Positions 1 to 6,234 of a stretch of DNA of 13,905 bases are shown here, piece by piece. This DNA comes from ZC4RG20 sp964518995 (GTDB taxonomy: Bacteria; Pseudomonadota; Gammaproteobacteria; Steroidobacterales; Rariloculaceae): contig CAZFJU010000106.1 in NCBI GenBank assembly GCA_964518995.1, positions 1 through 13,905 on the forward strand, in the 5' to 3' direction. The translations under genes and the position numbers were made by a program. The notes under the pieces are model-generated. The model was not told the origin of the DNA. It saw nothing but the letters and a program-made list of their open reading frames with translations, and ran no database searches. The number at the start of each line of letters is the position of its first letter. The stretch's first letter is position 1.

Positions 1-1246
1 CCTTCTGTGCCATCAGCCCCACGTTCGCGACGTTGCCCATCGTCGGCACGTCGACTGCACCCTGCCGTTTGCAGTCGTCGATAACGGCTTGGTAGATGCC
101 TGCATAACAGCGATCGGGGATGACCGCTTTGGTGTCGTGCAGCTTGCCGTCCGGGCCCCACATCTTGCCGGACGCGCGGATGGCCGCCGGCATGGATGCA
201 TCAATGATTACGTTGCTTGGCACGTGGAGGTTCGTAATGCCCTTATCCGAGTCGACCATCGCAAGCGGCGGCCGGGAGCGATATGCCGCCTCGATGTCTG
301 CCTCGACCTCGGCGCGCTGCGCTTCCGGCAGCGACTCGAGCTTGGCATACACATCGCCAATTCCGTTGTTCGGCTCGACGCCGAGCCGATCGAACAGCTC
401 CGCATGCTTGGCGAAAACGTTCTCGTAGTAGACGGCGACGGCGTGGCCGAACATGATCGGATCCGAGACCTTCATCATCGTCGCCTTCAGATGCAGCGAC
501 AACAGCACGCCCTCGCTTCTCGCATCGGCTGTAACCTCGGCGTAAAACTCGCGCAGCGCGCGGCAGCTCATGACGGCGGAGCCGATCACTTCGCCGGCAA
601 GCACGTCGACGCGCGGCTTCAACACCGTCGTCTTCCCTGCATCGTCATTGAGCTCGATGCGCAGCGCGCCGGCCCGCTCAATGACCGCCGCTTGCTCGCT
701 GCCATAAAAATCACCGCCGGCCATATGGGCGACGTGCGTCTTCGAGTCTGCGCTCCAGTCGCCCATCGAGTGCGGATGCTGCTTCGCATAAGCCTTGACT
801 GACGCGGCCACCCGCCGATCAGAGTTGCCTTCGCGGAGCACGGGGTTCACGGCGCTGCCGAGCACCTTCGCATAACGCGCCTTGATCTCGCGCTCGGCAT
901 CGTTCTGCGGCTCCTCCGGGTAATCGGGCAGCGCATAGCCCTGCTGCTGAAGCTCCTTGATCGCGGCCGTCAGCTGCGGAACCGACGCGCTGATGTTCGG
1001 CAGCTTGATGATGTTGGCTTCGGGAGTCTGTGCAAGCTCGCCAAGCTCGGCCAAGTCGTCCGAGCGGCGCTGCTCCGCCGTAAGGCGCTCGGGGAAGCTC
1101 GCGAGAATACGCCCGGCGAGTGAAATATCGCGGGTCTCGACCGCAACATCGGCTGCGCGCGTGAACGCTTCGACGATCGGCAGCAGCGAATAGGTGGCGA
1201 GAGCAGGCGCTTCGTCCGTGAGCGTGTAGATGATCTTTGCGGTCAT
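1..1246 (-). CDS. icd: Monomeric NADP-dependent isocitrate dehydrogenase, N-terminal part (cut by window edge)
   Basis: Oxidative decarboxylation of isocitrate to 2-oxoglutarate with NADP+ in the cytoplasmic TCA cycle. From the ATG at 1246 the frame stays open for 415 codons to the window edge, against about 740 residues for the full monomeric (IDH-II) enzyme, so roughly 55% is present. The start reads MTAKIIYTLTDEAPALATYS, the family signature. The isocitrate-binding stretch NPVLREGNSDRR (about 134-145; Ser131, Asn134, Arg138, Arg144 match the substrate residues known from Azotobacter IDH), SADSKTHVAHM, HLKATMMKVSDPIMFG and DKGITNLHVPS are all intact. No frameshift is visible. The ATG is preceded by only a weak GGA-type ribosome site. 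It is divergent from the membrane protein at 1457, with a -10-like TATAAT 35 bases upstream. Identification is very secure; only the missing C-terminus is unknown. Confidence 0.95.
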   Translation of the reverse strand, partial: MTAKIIYTLTDEAPALATYSLLPIVEAFTRAADVAVETRDISLAGRILASFPERLTAEQRRSDDLAELGELAQTPEANIIKLPNISASVPQLTAAIKELQQQGYALPDYPEEPQNDAEREIKARYAKVLGSAVNPVLREGNSDRRVAASVKAYAKQHPHSMGDWSADSKTHVAHMAGGDFYGSEQAAVIERAGALRIELNDDAGKTTVLKPRVDVLAGEVIGSAVMSCRALREFYAEVTADARSEGVLLSLHLKATMMKVSDPIMFGHAVAVYYENVFAKHAELFDRLGVEPNNGIGDVYAKLESLPEAQRAEVEADIEAAYRSRPPLAMVDSDKGITNLHVPSNVIIDASMPAAIRASGKMWGPDGKLHDTKAVIPDRCYAGIYQAVIDDCKRQGAVDVPTMGNVANVGLMAQK

Positions 1247-1280
1247 GCCGGTTTCCACGTCCTCGTGTCGGTTGGTGCGC

Positions 1281-1286
1281 ATTATA
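1281..1286 (-). promoter_or_regulatory. Candidate -10 box of icd
   Basis: On the minus strand this reads TATAAT, a perfect sigma70 -10 hexamer in otherwise GC-rich sequence. It lies 35 bases before the icd ATG, which would give a leader of about 28 bases. No convincing -35 hexamer is seen 16-18 bases further upstream, so only the -10 is claimed. Confidence 0.45.
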
Positions 1287-1456
1287 GCGGCTGCCGCCGT
1301 CGACCCGCCGTACCGCCGGCGCCTCCTCCGGCGCGCTGCTCCGGAGCCGCCGGCATTCCCTGCCCTGCCTCATTCTGCTATACCGGAGCCCCGGCCGACG
1401 CTCGACGACGGCCTTTGACGAGGCACGAAGTTGAGACGCACACGTACGCCCGAATC

Positions 1457-2065
1457 ATGGACCTGATCACACTCGGGTTTGCCATCTTATTCACCGTGAT
1501 GACGGCCGTTATCGTGCCCGTCTATTGGGTGAAGCATGGGCCGACGAACTTTTTGTGGTTCTCGGACATTGCGCTGTTCGGTATGACGATCGCGCTATGG
1601 CTCGAGAGCCCGCTGATCGCGAGCATGATGGCGCTCGCGGTGTTGATTCCAGAAACGGTGTGGGTGGTGTCTTTTATCGGCGGGCTGCTGTTTGGCCGCA
1701 GCGTATCGTCGCTCGCCGGATATATGTTCGATCAAAACATCCCGCGCTATCTGCGCGGGCTGTCGCTCTTCCATCTTGCGCTGCCGCCGGCGATGCTGTG
1801 GATGATCTACCGCTACGGATACGACGCTCGGGCGCTGCCCGCGCAGGTGGCGCTAGCCTGGCTCGTCGTGCCCGCCAGCTACCTGCTCGCGCCTGCGGCG
1901 AAGAACGTCAATTGGGTTCGAGGCTTTGGCCACCCGGCGAAAACGCCGTTACGGCCGAGCGCGCACATGCTGCTGATGATGCTGGTCTACCCGCTGGTCA
2001 TCTACCTGCCGACGCACTGGCTGCTGAAGGCGTTCGCACGTAGCGCTGGCGCCGCGGCGCATTGA
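1457..2065 (+). CDS. Six-segment integral membrane protein of unknown function
   Basis: 202 residues, almost wholly hydrophobic. Likely membrane segments at about 4-24, 33-50, 52-78, 101-120, 127-146 and 169-190, so an inner-membrane protein. Short polar loops carry what look like conserved motifs: YWVKHGPTNFLWFSDIALF (23-41), with Lys-His next to the second segment, and a Lys/Asn/Trp/Arg-rich loop before segment six (149-166). I recall this GP-NFLWFSDIAL pattern from uncharacterised bacterial membrane proteins but know no assigned function. The frame is open further upstream to 1265, but that stretch is Pro/Arg-rich and unlike a protein start, while the ATG at 1457 opens directly into a membrane segment. 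No good ribosome site precedes it, so the start is moderately secure. It is convergent with the small gene ending at 2140. Confidence 0.8.
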   Translation: MDLITLGFAILFTVMTAVIVPVYWVKHGPTNFLWFSDIALFGMTIALWLESPLIASMMALAVLIPETVWVVSFIGGLLFGRSVSSLAGYMFDQNIPRYLRGLSLFHLALPPAMLWMIYRYGYDARALPAQVALAWLVVPASYLLAPAAKNVNWVRGFGHPAKTPLRPSAHMLLMMLVYPLVIYLPTHWLLKAFARSAGAAAH

Positions 2066-2086
2066 CGCCCGCGCGCTGGCCGGATA

Positions 2087-2121
2087 GCGGCGCGGCCGCC
2101 CGCCGCGCAACCCCATTGCGC
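2087..2121. terminator. Overlapping hairpins between convergent genes (weak terminator candidate)
   Basis: Two stems lie in the 74-base spacer between the convergent genes ending at 2065 and 2140. GCGGCG (2087-2092) pairs with CGCCGC (2101-2106), and GCGCAA (2105-2110) pairs with TTGCGC (2116-2121) around loop CCCCA. The stems share two bases and exclude each other. Neither is followed by a T run, so intrinsic termination is doubtful. Confidence 0.25.
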
Positions 2122-2139
2122 AGCGGACGGCCCCATACG

Positions 2140-2406
2140 TTAGCTCGCTTGAGCCTTGGGCTTGCGGCTTTGCGTAAGCTGAACGCGGCCTCGACGGGGC
2201 GAGCGGCGCTCGTTCAGCGCGACAACGGTTTCACGGAGGTCGGCCTCGATGGCCTTGCGAGTGCCTTGGCGATAACCGGTAATCGTATTCGTGCCTTGGG
2301 AAATCTGATAGCTGTACCAACCGCTGCCTTCGCTACCGGTCGGCGGCGCGCTCTCCCGCACGGACAAGAGCTCGTACGGATGGTCGTTGGGCGCTCGTGC
2401 ATTCAT
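2140..2406 (-). CDS. Small conserved-looking hypothetical protein downstream of FKBP
   Basis: 88 residues, no signal peptide or membrane segment. The centre, about 29-50 (GWYSYQISQGTNTITGYRQG), is rich in aromatic residues and Gly and looks like a small beta-strand unit. It is followed by a probable amphipathic helix (about 51-68) and a basic Arg/Lys tail that could bind nucleic acid. The compact central block looks conserved rather than random, and I recall similar short proteins in gammaproteobacteria, but no function is known to me. The ATG at 2406 overlaps the TGA of the FKBP gene as ATGA, the classic arrangement for translational coupling; this is the best evidence that it is real. It stops with TAA. 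Confidence 0.65.
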   Translation of the reverse strand: MNARAPNDHPYELLSVRESAPPTGSEGSGWYSYQISQGTNTITGYRQGTRKAIEADLRETVVALNERRSPRRGRVQLTQSRKPKAQAS

Positions 2407-2813
2407 TCAATCGATACCACGCGAATGTCAAACTGCAGGCTCTGGCCTGCGAGGGGATGGTTGAAATCGAGAATGACCACGTCATCCTTGACCTCGGAGA
2501 CTCGGATCGGGCCCTCATACCCTTCGGCGCTGAGTTGCGCACCGACTCGGCGAGCATCCGGCGGAATCTGCTCGGCTGGCACCTCCTGGAACGCGTCGGC
2601 CCGGACGTCGCCGTAGGCGTCGCCGGCCGGAAGGTTGACCTCCTTACGGTCGTCGACCTCGAGCCCTTCGAGCTGGCGCTCGAGTGCCGGCAGGATCTGA
2701 TTCTCGCCGTGCACGTAGGTCAAAGGCTCGTCGCCCTCGTTGCTCTGCACGACGGAGCCGTCCTCGAGTCTCAGCGTATACGCGAATCCGACGGTTTTTC
2801 CGGCTTGGATCAT
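2403..2813 (-). CDS. FKBP-type peptidyl-prolyl cis-trans isomerase, SlyD-like
   Basis: 136 residues with no signal peptide, so probably a cytoplasmic folding catalyst that isomerises Xaa-Pro bonds. The sequence follows the SlyD/FkpB plan: an FKBP half (1-66, including the GKTVGFAYTLRLEDGSVV strand pair and a GENQILPALERQLEGLEVDD helix), then LPAGDAYGDV, an inserted chaperone-like flap (about 70-112), and the closing strand VILDFNHPLAGQSLQFDIRV (113-132). It ends at residue 136, so it lacks the His/Cys-rich nickel-binding tail of E. coli SlyD; either a tail-less SlyD or a relative of FkpB. The ATG at 2813 has a good AGAGGAG site nine bases upstream. It is the first gene of a two-gene unit with the small protein at 2140-2406. 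Confidence 0.9.
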   Translation of the reverse strand: MIQAGKTVGFAYTLRLEDGSVVQSNEGDEPLTYVHGENQILPALERQLEGLEVDDRKEVNLPAGDAYGDVRADAFQEVPAEQIPPDARRVGAQLSAEGYEGPIRVSEVKDDVVILDFNHPLAGQSLQFDIRVVSIE

Positions 2814-2827
2814 GGAGTAGAACTCCT
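2814..2827 (-). promoter_or_regulatory. Ribosome site of the FKBP gene inside a small hairpin
   Basis: Reading the minus strand, AGGAG (2827-2823) is the ribosome site. Its GGAG can pair with CTCC (2817-2814), which directly abuts the ATG, around the loop TTCTA. Only four base pairs, so the effect on translation is likely modest. Confidence 0.35.
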
Positions 2828-3192
2828 CTTAATGGGCAGCCGAGCGTGCTCGCCTGGACCGACACGACTCGCGGTAATCGGAGAAACGCGGCGGCGATCG
2901 ATGGCGTGATCCTCGGCTGACTGCTGACCCGGCGCGGCAACCGGCTCAGCGTTGCAGGGCGGCCTGGGCGGCCGGCGACTTCGACTCGGTGTCGAATGCA
3001 CTACGCCCCAAAATACGTGGCGACGCCTGCCAGGATAGCAGCCGGAGACCTAGTGCCGCAAATGAGACACTCGGATCGCCGCCGCAAAGACTGGACGCAA
3101 GCGGCCGTTTCGCGGCCGGCAAGCCTGACCGAGCGCCCGAATCCGCGATGATGGAGCTTCGGCGACCGCCGCATAAGCGAGGAGAAGCTTGC

Positions 3193-3222
3193 TTGTACCC
3201 GCAATCGCGCGTTCTCTATACT
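3193..3222 (+). promoter_or_regulatory. Candidate sigma70 promoter of gfa
   Basis: TATACT at 3217-3222 differs from the -10 consensus at one position. TTGTAC at 3193-3198 lies 18 bases upstream as a partial -35 (TTG matches, the rest does not). A start near 3229 would leave a leader of about 78 bases before the gfa ATG, which includes alternative GC-rich stems. Confidence 0.4.
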
Positions 3223-3290
3223 CGGGACGCGTCTCGCCCTCGCGGACGCGGGCGACGCCCACAAGGCGTGTCGACCCGTCGAACAGAACG

Positions 3291-3300
3291 AAAAGGGGGT
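3291..3300 (+). promoter_or_regulatory. Ribosome binding site fixing the gfa start
   Basis: AAAAGGGGGT lies six bases before the ATG at 3307 and supports that start over the much longer upstream frame opening at 2989. Confidence 0.7.
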
Positions 3301-3306
3301 TCTTTG

Positions 3307-3876
3307 ATGGCGATTTCCATCCACCCAGCCGTCGACAATGGGCTGCAGACAGCCGCCGAGAGCTTCGCTAGCGGAACATTGCGCTGCCGCTGCGCGTCCG
3401 ACCGGGTCGAGGTGCAGATTACCGGCCAGTGCGCGCACAACCATGTCTGCGGCTGCACAAAGTGCTGGAAGCCGGATAATGCATTGTTCTCGCAAGTAGC
3501 CGTGGTGTCGCGCGATAACTTACGCGTCACGGCGAACGAGTCAAAGCTCGAAGTCGTCGATCCGAGCGCGGTCATCAAGCGTCATGCGTGTCGGCAGTGC
3601 GGTGCGCATATGTATGGGCGCATCGAAGACACGAACCATCCGTTCTACGGCCTCGATTTCATCCATGTCGAGTTATCCGAGGAGCCCGGCTGGGCGCCGC
3701 CCGAATTCGCGGCATTCGTGTCTTCGATCATCGAGGCCGGTGCCGATCCAAAGCAAATGCCTCAGGTTCGCGACCGGCTGCGCGAGCTGGGTCTCGAGCC
3801 GTACGACTGCCTATCACCGCCGCTAATGGATGCCATCGCGGCGCACACGGCCAAGCAGCGCGCGCAAGCCGCCTGA
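3307..3876 (+). CDS. gfa: S-(hydroxymethyl)glutathione synthase (formaldehyde-activating enzyme)
   Basis: Accelerates condensation of formaldehyde with glutathione to S-hydroxymethylglutathione, the entry step of glutathione-dependent formaldehyde oxidation in the cytoplasm. 189 residues, close to the 194 of Paracoccus Gfa, and similar along its full length: IHPAVDNG at the start, CRC (Cys27, Cys29), HNHVCGCTKCWKP (Cys48, Cys50, Cys53), HACRQCGAHMYGRI (Cys95, Cys98) and HPFYGLDF. All seven zinc-binding Cys of the family are present: 27, 29, 95 and 98 for the structural zinc and 48, 50 and 53 for the second site. The ATG at 3307 follows a strong ribosome site; the longer frame upstream is not protein-like. 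The partner dehydrogenase and S-formylglutathione hydrolase genes, often adjacent, are not in the window. Stops with TGA ahead of a strong terminator. Confidence 0.95.
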   Translation: MAISIHPAVDNGLQTAAESFASGTLRCRCASDRVEVQITGQCAHNHVCGCTKCWKPDNALFSQVAVVSRDNLRVTANESKLEVVDPSAVIKRHACRQCGAHMYGRIEDTNHPFYGLDFIHVELSEEPGWAPPEFAAFVSSIIEAGADPKQMPQVRDRLRELGLEPYDCLSPPLMDAIAAHTAKQRAQAA

Positions 3877-3920
3877 TCGGCCCGCCTTCGCCGGCGCTCG
3901 TCGAAAAGCCGAAAACGTTG

Positions 3921-3959
3921 AAGGGGCGGCGGGAGCTTGTTCTCCTCGCCGCCCCTTTT
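3921..3959. terminator. Rho-independent terminator, possibly bidirectional, between gfa and the convergent gene
   Basis: GGGGCGGCG (3923-3931) pairs perfectly with CGCCGCCCC (3947-3955). The stem extends outward by AA/TT and inward by GGAG/CTCC (3932-3935 with 3942-3945, one bulged T), closing on a six-base loop. TTTT follows on the plus strand, right for gfa. The minus strand has a poorer, interrupted T stretch (TTCAACGTTTT), so it may also serve the leftward gene ending at 4005. Confidence 0.85.
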
Positions 3960-4004
3960 GAGCGGTCTGCTTCAGCGCGCCGACTTGTATGGCAGCCGTA
4001 ACCG

Positions 4005-5045
4005 CTACGGTCGTTGCGTCTCGTCCTGAATTTCGTCGGACATGCCCTCCTCAAACGTGCTCCAGCCGGAAAGCATGCCGTACGGGACGCGGTCGAGCGT
4101 GGCCTCGATACGGCGAATCTGCCCATCGGTGATTTTGAAAGCCTCGGCGATATACCACGTCCATGGCTGCACCGGGCCGGCGGTGATCGAGCGGCCATCC
4201 GGCGTCTCGAAATTTCGCCAGTCGCCGCCGGAGTGATCGAAGAACACGAAGCTGAACACATTACCGCGTTCCTGATCGACCGCGACGAAGCGGCGATCGC
4301 GGATACGGTTCACGAAGTGCAGCAGGCCGGATTCGAACTGCTCGCGGCAGCTCCATTGCCCCGAGTAACCGGTCGCCGTGGCCGGGTTGGGCCGCGTCTC
4401 GCCGGGCGGGGTCGGCGCGTTGGTGGCCTGCGCGCCGTTTTCGATGCGGTTGCAGTCATCCGCGAACGGATATTCACCGCGACCGTCGTTCTGCTGCATG
4501 CCCGTGAAATACATGTTCGCGATCTCGATCAAATCGCTACGCGACATGCGCTCCTCGGCCGGCACGGTCTCCAGAAAGAGCGGGTCCGGGCCGCCGAGGG
4601 CCTCGATGCGTTGCGCCGCGTCCTCGTTACGGAGCACCTGCTGCTCGGCCTCGGTGATCTCGCCGTTCTCGACGCGCAGGCGCAGTGCGATCACCGCGGG
4701 GGTCTGCTGCGCCGGGTCGCGATGATCCTCGTAGATCGTGCCGATGAACGCGACGCTGCCGGCGTCCACATCCGGCACGAAAAAGCGGTAGGTACCCTTG
4801 CCCTTCATCGTGTTCCACAACCCGTCCCCGAGCTCGAGCTGTTGACCATGCTCAGTGAAGCGCGCGTCGGCGGCGAACGGCACCGCGTCGACGTCGTTGT
4901 CGATCATCGCATCGAGATAACGATCCACGAGCGCCTCGAGGCAAGCACGGTCGCATTCCTCCTGCTGCGCCCACGACGGCGCGCCCCCTAAGGCTGCCCA
5001 TAGCACCGCTGTCGCGAGCGATCCGTATAACGTCGTTCTCATCAT
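4005..5045 (-). CDS. Secreted protein with two NTF2-like repeats, function unknown
   Basis: 346 residues from the chosen start. Residues 1-26 form a signal peptide with probable cleavage after PSWA (26), so the mature protein is periplasmic or secreted. I see two related units: 31-140, opening CDRACLEALVDRYLDAMIDND, and about 168-320. Residues 39-68 and 173-204 align recognisably (RYLDAM-DND-PFA-DARFTEHG against MYFTGM-QND-PFADD-NRIENG), as in an internal duplication of SnoaL/NTF2-like cone folds. The pattern resembles bacterial and fungal secreted proteins I associate with DUF8021. Mature-part Cys at 31, 35, 198 and 233 could form disulfides. The ATG at 5060 would add five residues but has no ribosome site; the ATG at 5045 sits six bases after AAGGGG and is preferred. 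It lies 70 bases downstream of the DUF6607 gene, same strand. Stops with TAG. No catalytic residues can be assigned. Confidence 0.8.
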   Translation of the reverse strand: MMRTTLYGSLATAVLWAALGGAPSWAQQEECDRACLEALVDRYLDAMIDNDVDAVPFAADARFTEHGQQLELGDGLWNTMKGKGTYRFFVPDVDAGSVAFIGTIYEDHRDPAQQTPAVIALRLRVENGEITEAEQQVLRNEDAAQRIEALGGPDPLFLETVPAEERMSRSDLIEIANMYFTGMQQNDGRGEYPFADDCNRIENGAQATNAPTPPGETRPNPATATGYSGQWSCREQFESGLLHFVNRIRDRRFVAVDQERGNVFSFVFFDHSGGDWRNFETPDGRSITAGPVQPWTWYIAEAFKITDGQIRRIEATLDRVPYGMLSGWSTFEEGMSDEIQDETQRP

Positions 5046-5115
5046 GCTCGTCCCCTTCATGTGTTGGTGTCGTTATTGGAGCGCGCGAGCCGTTACGGCC
5101 GCGCAGTGATATTCG

Positions 5116-6234
5116 TCAGCGGGGCTCGATATAGTCGGAGAGCGTCTCCGTCACGAAGTTGCGCGAATTCTCCGCATCGTAGGGCTCGCCGGCGTGCAAC
5201 CGCTCGGCGTACTCGAACATCGGCACGAACAGCTCGCGGCCCTCGGCCTCTTCCGCAAGCTCGAACGCATCGTTAGCGCGGTAAATCTCGCGCCACGCCG
5301 CGCGCACATCGGCCCAGAATGCCTCCGTGCGCTCCCAGTAAGTCTCGGCCGGCGCGAAATCGAAATCTACGATGCGCTCGTAACGGTTGAGGCCCACCTC
5401 CCGCGCGACCACCGACTTGCGCTCGCCGCGCTCATCGAGATCGACCTTGAGATTATCCTCCTCGTGAACCCAGCCATTCGGCGTCAGCGCATGACGGTTG
5501 GTACCGATGAGCACGTCATAGTCGTCACGCACGCTCGACTCGCGCCGCGGCAACGGTCGCGCCGTCCGCTCACTTTGCCATGCCGAATAGTTGCCTTGAT
5601 GATCCCACGTGCCGATGGCTTCGTAGCGCGGCGAGTCGTCGACCTGGTACACCGACTGCGACCAGCGCCCCTCGACCTCGTCGGCATCGAGCTCGACACG
5701 CTCGAACTGCCCGTGCCCCGCGTAGACGTGTAAGTCAGTATCCTGGTAGCGCCAATCCTGTCGCCAGTGCTTCTGCACGAACGGCCCCTGCACATGACCG
5801 GCTCCATCCACATACGACATGACGATGATGTGCTGCAGGCTAATGAATTCGGCATCGTCCTCGATGACGAAGATGTATTCGGTGGCCCAGGACTGATAAG
5901 GCCGGGCCGGGGTGTAACCTGGCGAGAACCCGGTGGTCTCGATGAAATCGAATGACGTTCGGTAGCCGCCGGCCATCGCGAGGATCGCGCGCCGGTCGCG
6001 CTCGAAGGCGGTAAGCCCAGGCTCCTGCACGGCCTCCCACTGCGGGCTCGCACCTTCGAGCAGCTCCACTGCGGCGCCGGTCGTCGTGCCGCCGCGAGGA
6101 CGCATGTCGTCCGCCGCGCTGTACGGCCAGCTGAAGGTGTATTGCCGGAGCGGATCTTCGTCCGCGCAGGCGGCTGCTGCAACCAGCGCCGCGCCGAGCG
6201 TGACGACCCTGAGCATCAATCCCCCGTTAACCAT
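5116..6234 (-). CDS. DUF6607 family putative lipoprotein
   Basis: 372 residues. The N-terminus has a hydrophobic stretch ending in AAAAC (Cys23), a loose lipobox; with Ala at +2, outer-membrane attachment is possible. Cleavage as an ordinary secretory signal is the alternative. The body matches what I recall of DUF6607: DRRAILAMAGGYRTSFDFIE (80-99), TEYIFVIEDDAEFISLQHII (118-137), KHWRQDWRYQD (155-165), WSQSVYQVDDSPRYEA (191-206), many aromatic beta-strand-like segments and a Glu-rich helical C-terminus. No enzymatic role is known to me. Three starts are possible: the ATG at 6234 has GGAGG six bases upstream and is preferred over the one at 6279. An internal ATG (residue 7) with GGGGGA three bases before it gives a shorter signal. 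Its start overlaps the end of the DUF3750 gene by 8 bases, implying translational coupling. Confidence 0.85.
   Translation of the reverse strand: MVNGGLMLRVVTLGAALVAAAACADEDPLRQYTFSWPYSAADDMRPRGGTTTGAAVELLEGASPQWEAVQEPGLTAFERDRRAILAMAGGYRTSFDFIETTGFSPGYTPARPYQSWATEYIFVIEDDAEFISLQHIIVMSYVDGAGHVQGPFVQKHWRQDWRYQDTDLHVYAGHGQFERVELDADEVEGRWSQSVYQVDDSPRYEAIGTWDHQGNYSAWQSERTARPLPRRESSVRDDYDVLIGTNRHALTPNGWVHEEDNLKVDLDERGERKSVVAREVGLNRYERIVDFDFAPAETYWERTEAFWADVRAAWREIYRANDAFELAEEAEGRELFVPMFEYAERLHAGEPYDAENSRNFVTETLSDYIEPR

Larger units (their letters stand above)
2814..3306. other. 493-base gene-free divergent spacer between FKBP gene and gfa
   Basis: No convincing gene, tRNA or repeat is seen. Open frames here (a leftward 63-codon one ending at 2810 and the upstream extension of the gfa frame to 2989) are Arg/Pro-rich with no recognisable motif. 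The right part holds the probable gfa promoter and leader; I cannot place a promoter for the FKBP gene. The remaining 2830-3180 stretch could be decayed or regulatory sequence. Confidence 0.5.

Noticed and set aside
89..802. Rightward open frame of 237 codons opposite icd
   Set aside because: Mirror frame of the well-conserved isocitrate dehydrogenase gene.
2960..3000. Stretch with GTGTCGAATGCAC resembling a tRNA T-arm
   Set aside because: No GGTTCGAATCC-like consensus, no matching acceptor, D or anticodon stems around it.
2810..3001. Leftward 63-codon frame whose stop overlaps the FKBP start as ATGA
   Set aside because: The overlap is suggestive, but the product is a Pro/Arg-rich low-information sequence without a ribosome site or motif; probably chance.
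2989..3306. Upstream extension of the gfa frame by 106 codons
   Set aside because: Arg/Pro/Ser-rich with no family resemblance; a strong ribosome site and the family's normal N-terminus place the start at 3307.
4014..4991. Rightward open frame of 325 codons opposite the double NTF2-like gene
   Set aside because: Antisense to a frame with a clear signal peptide, ribosome site and internal repeat; the rightward product has no recognisable features.
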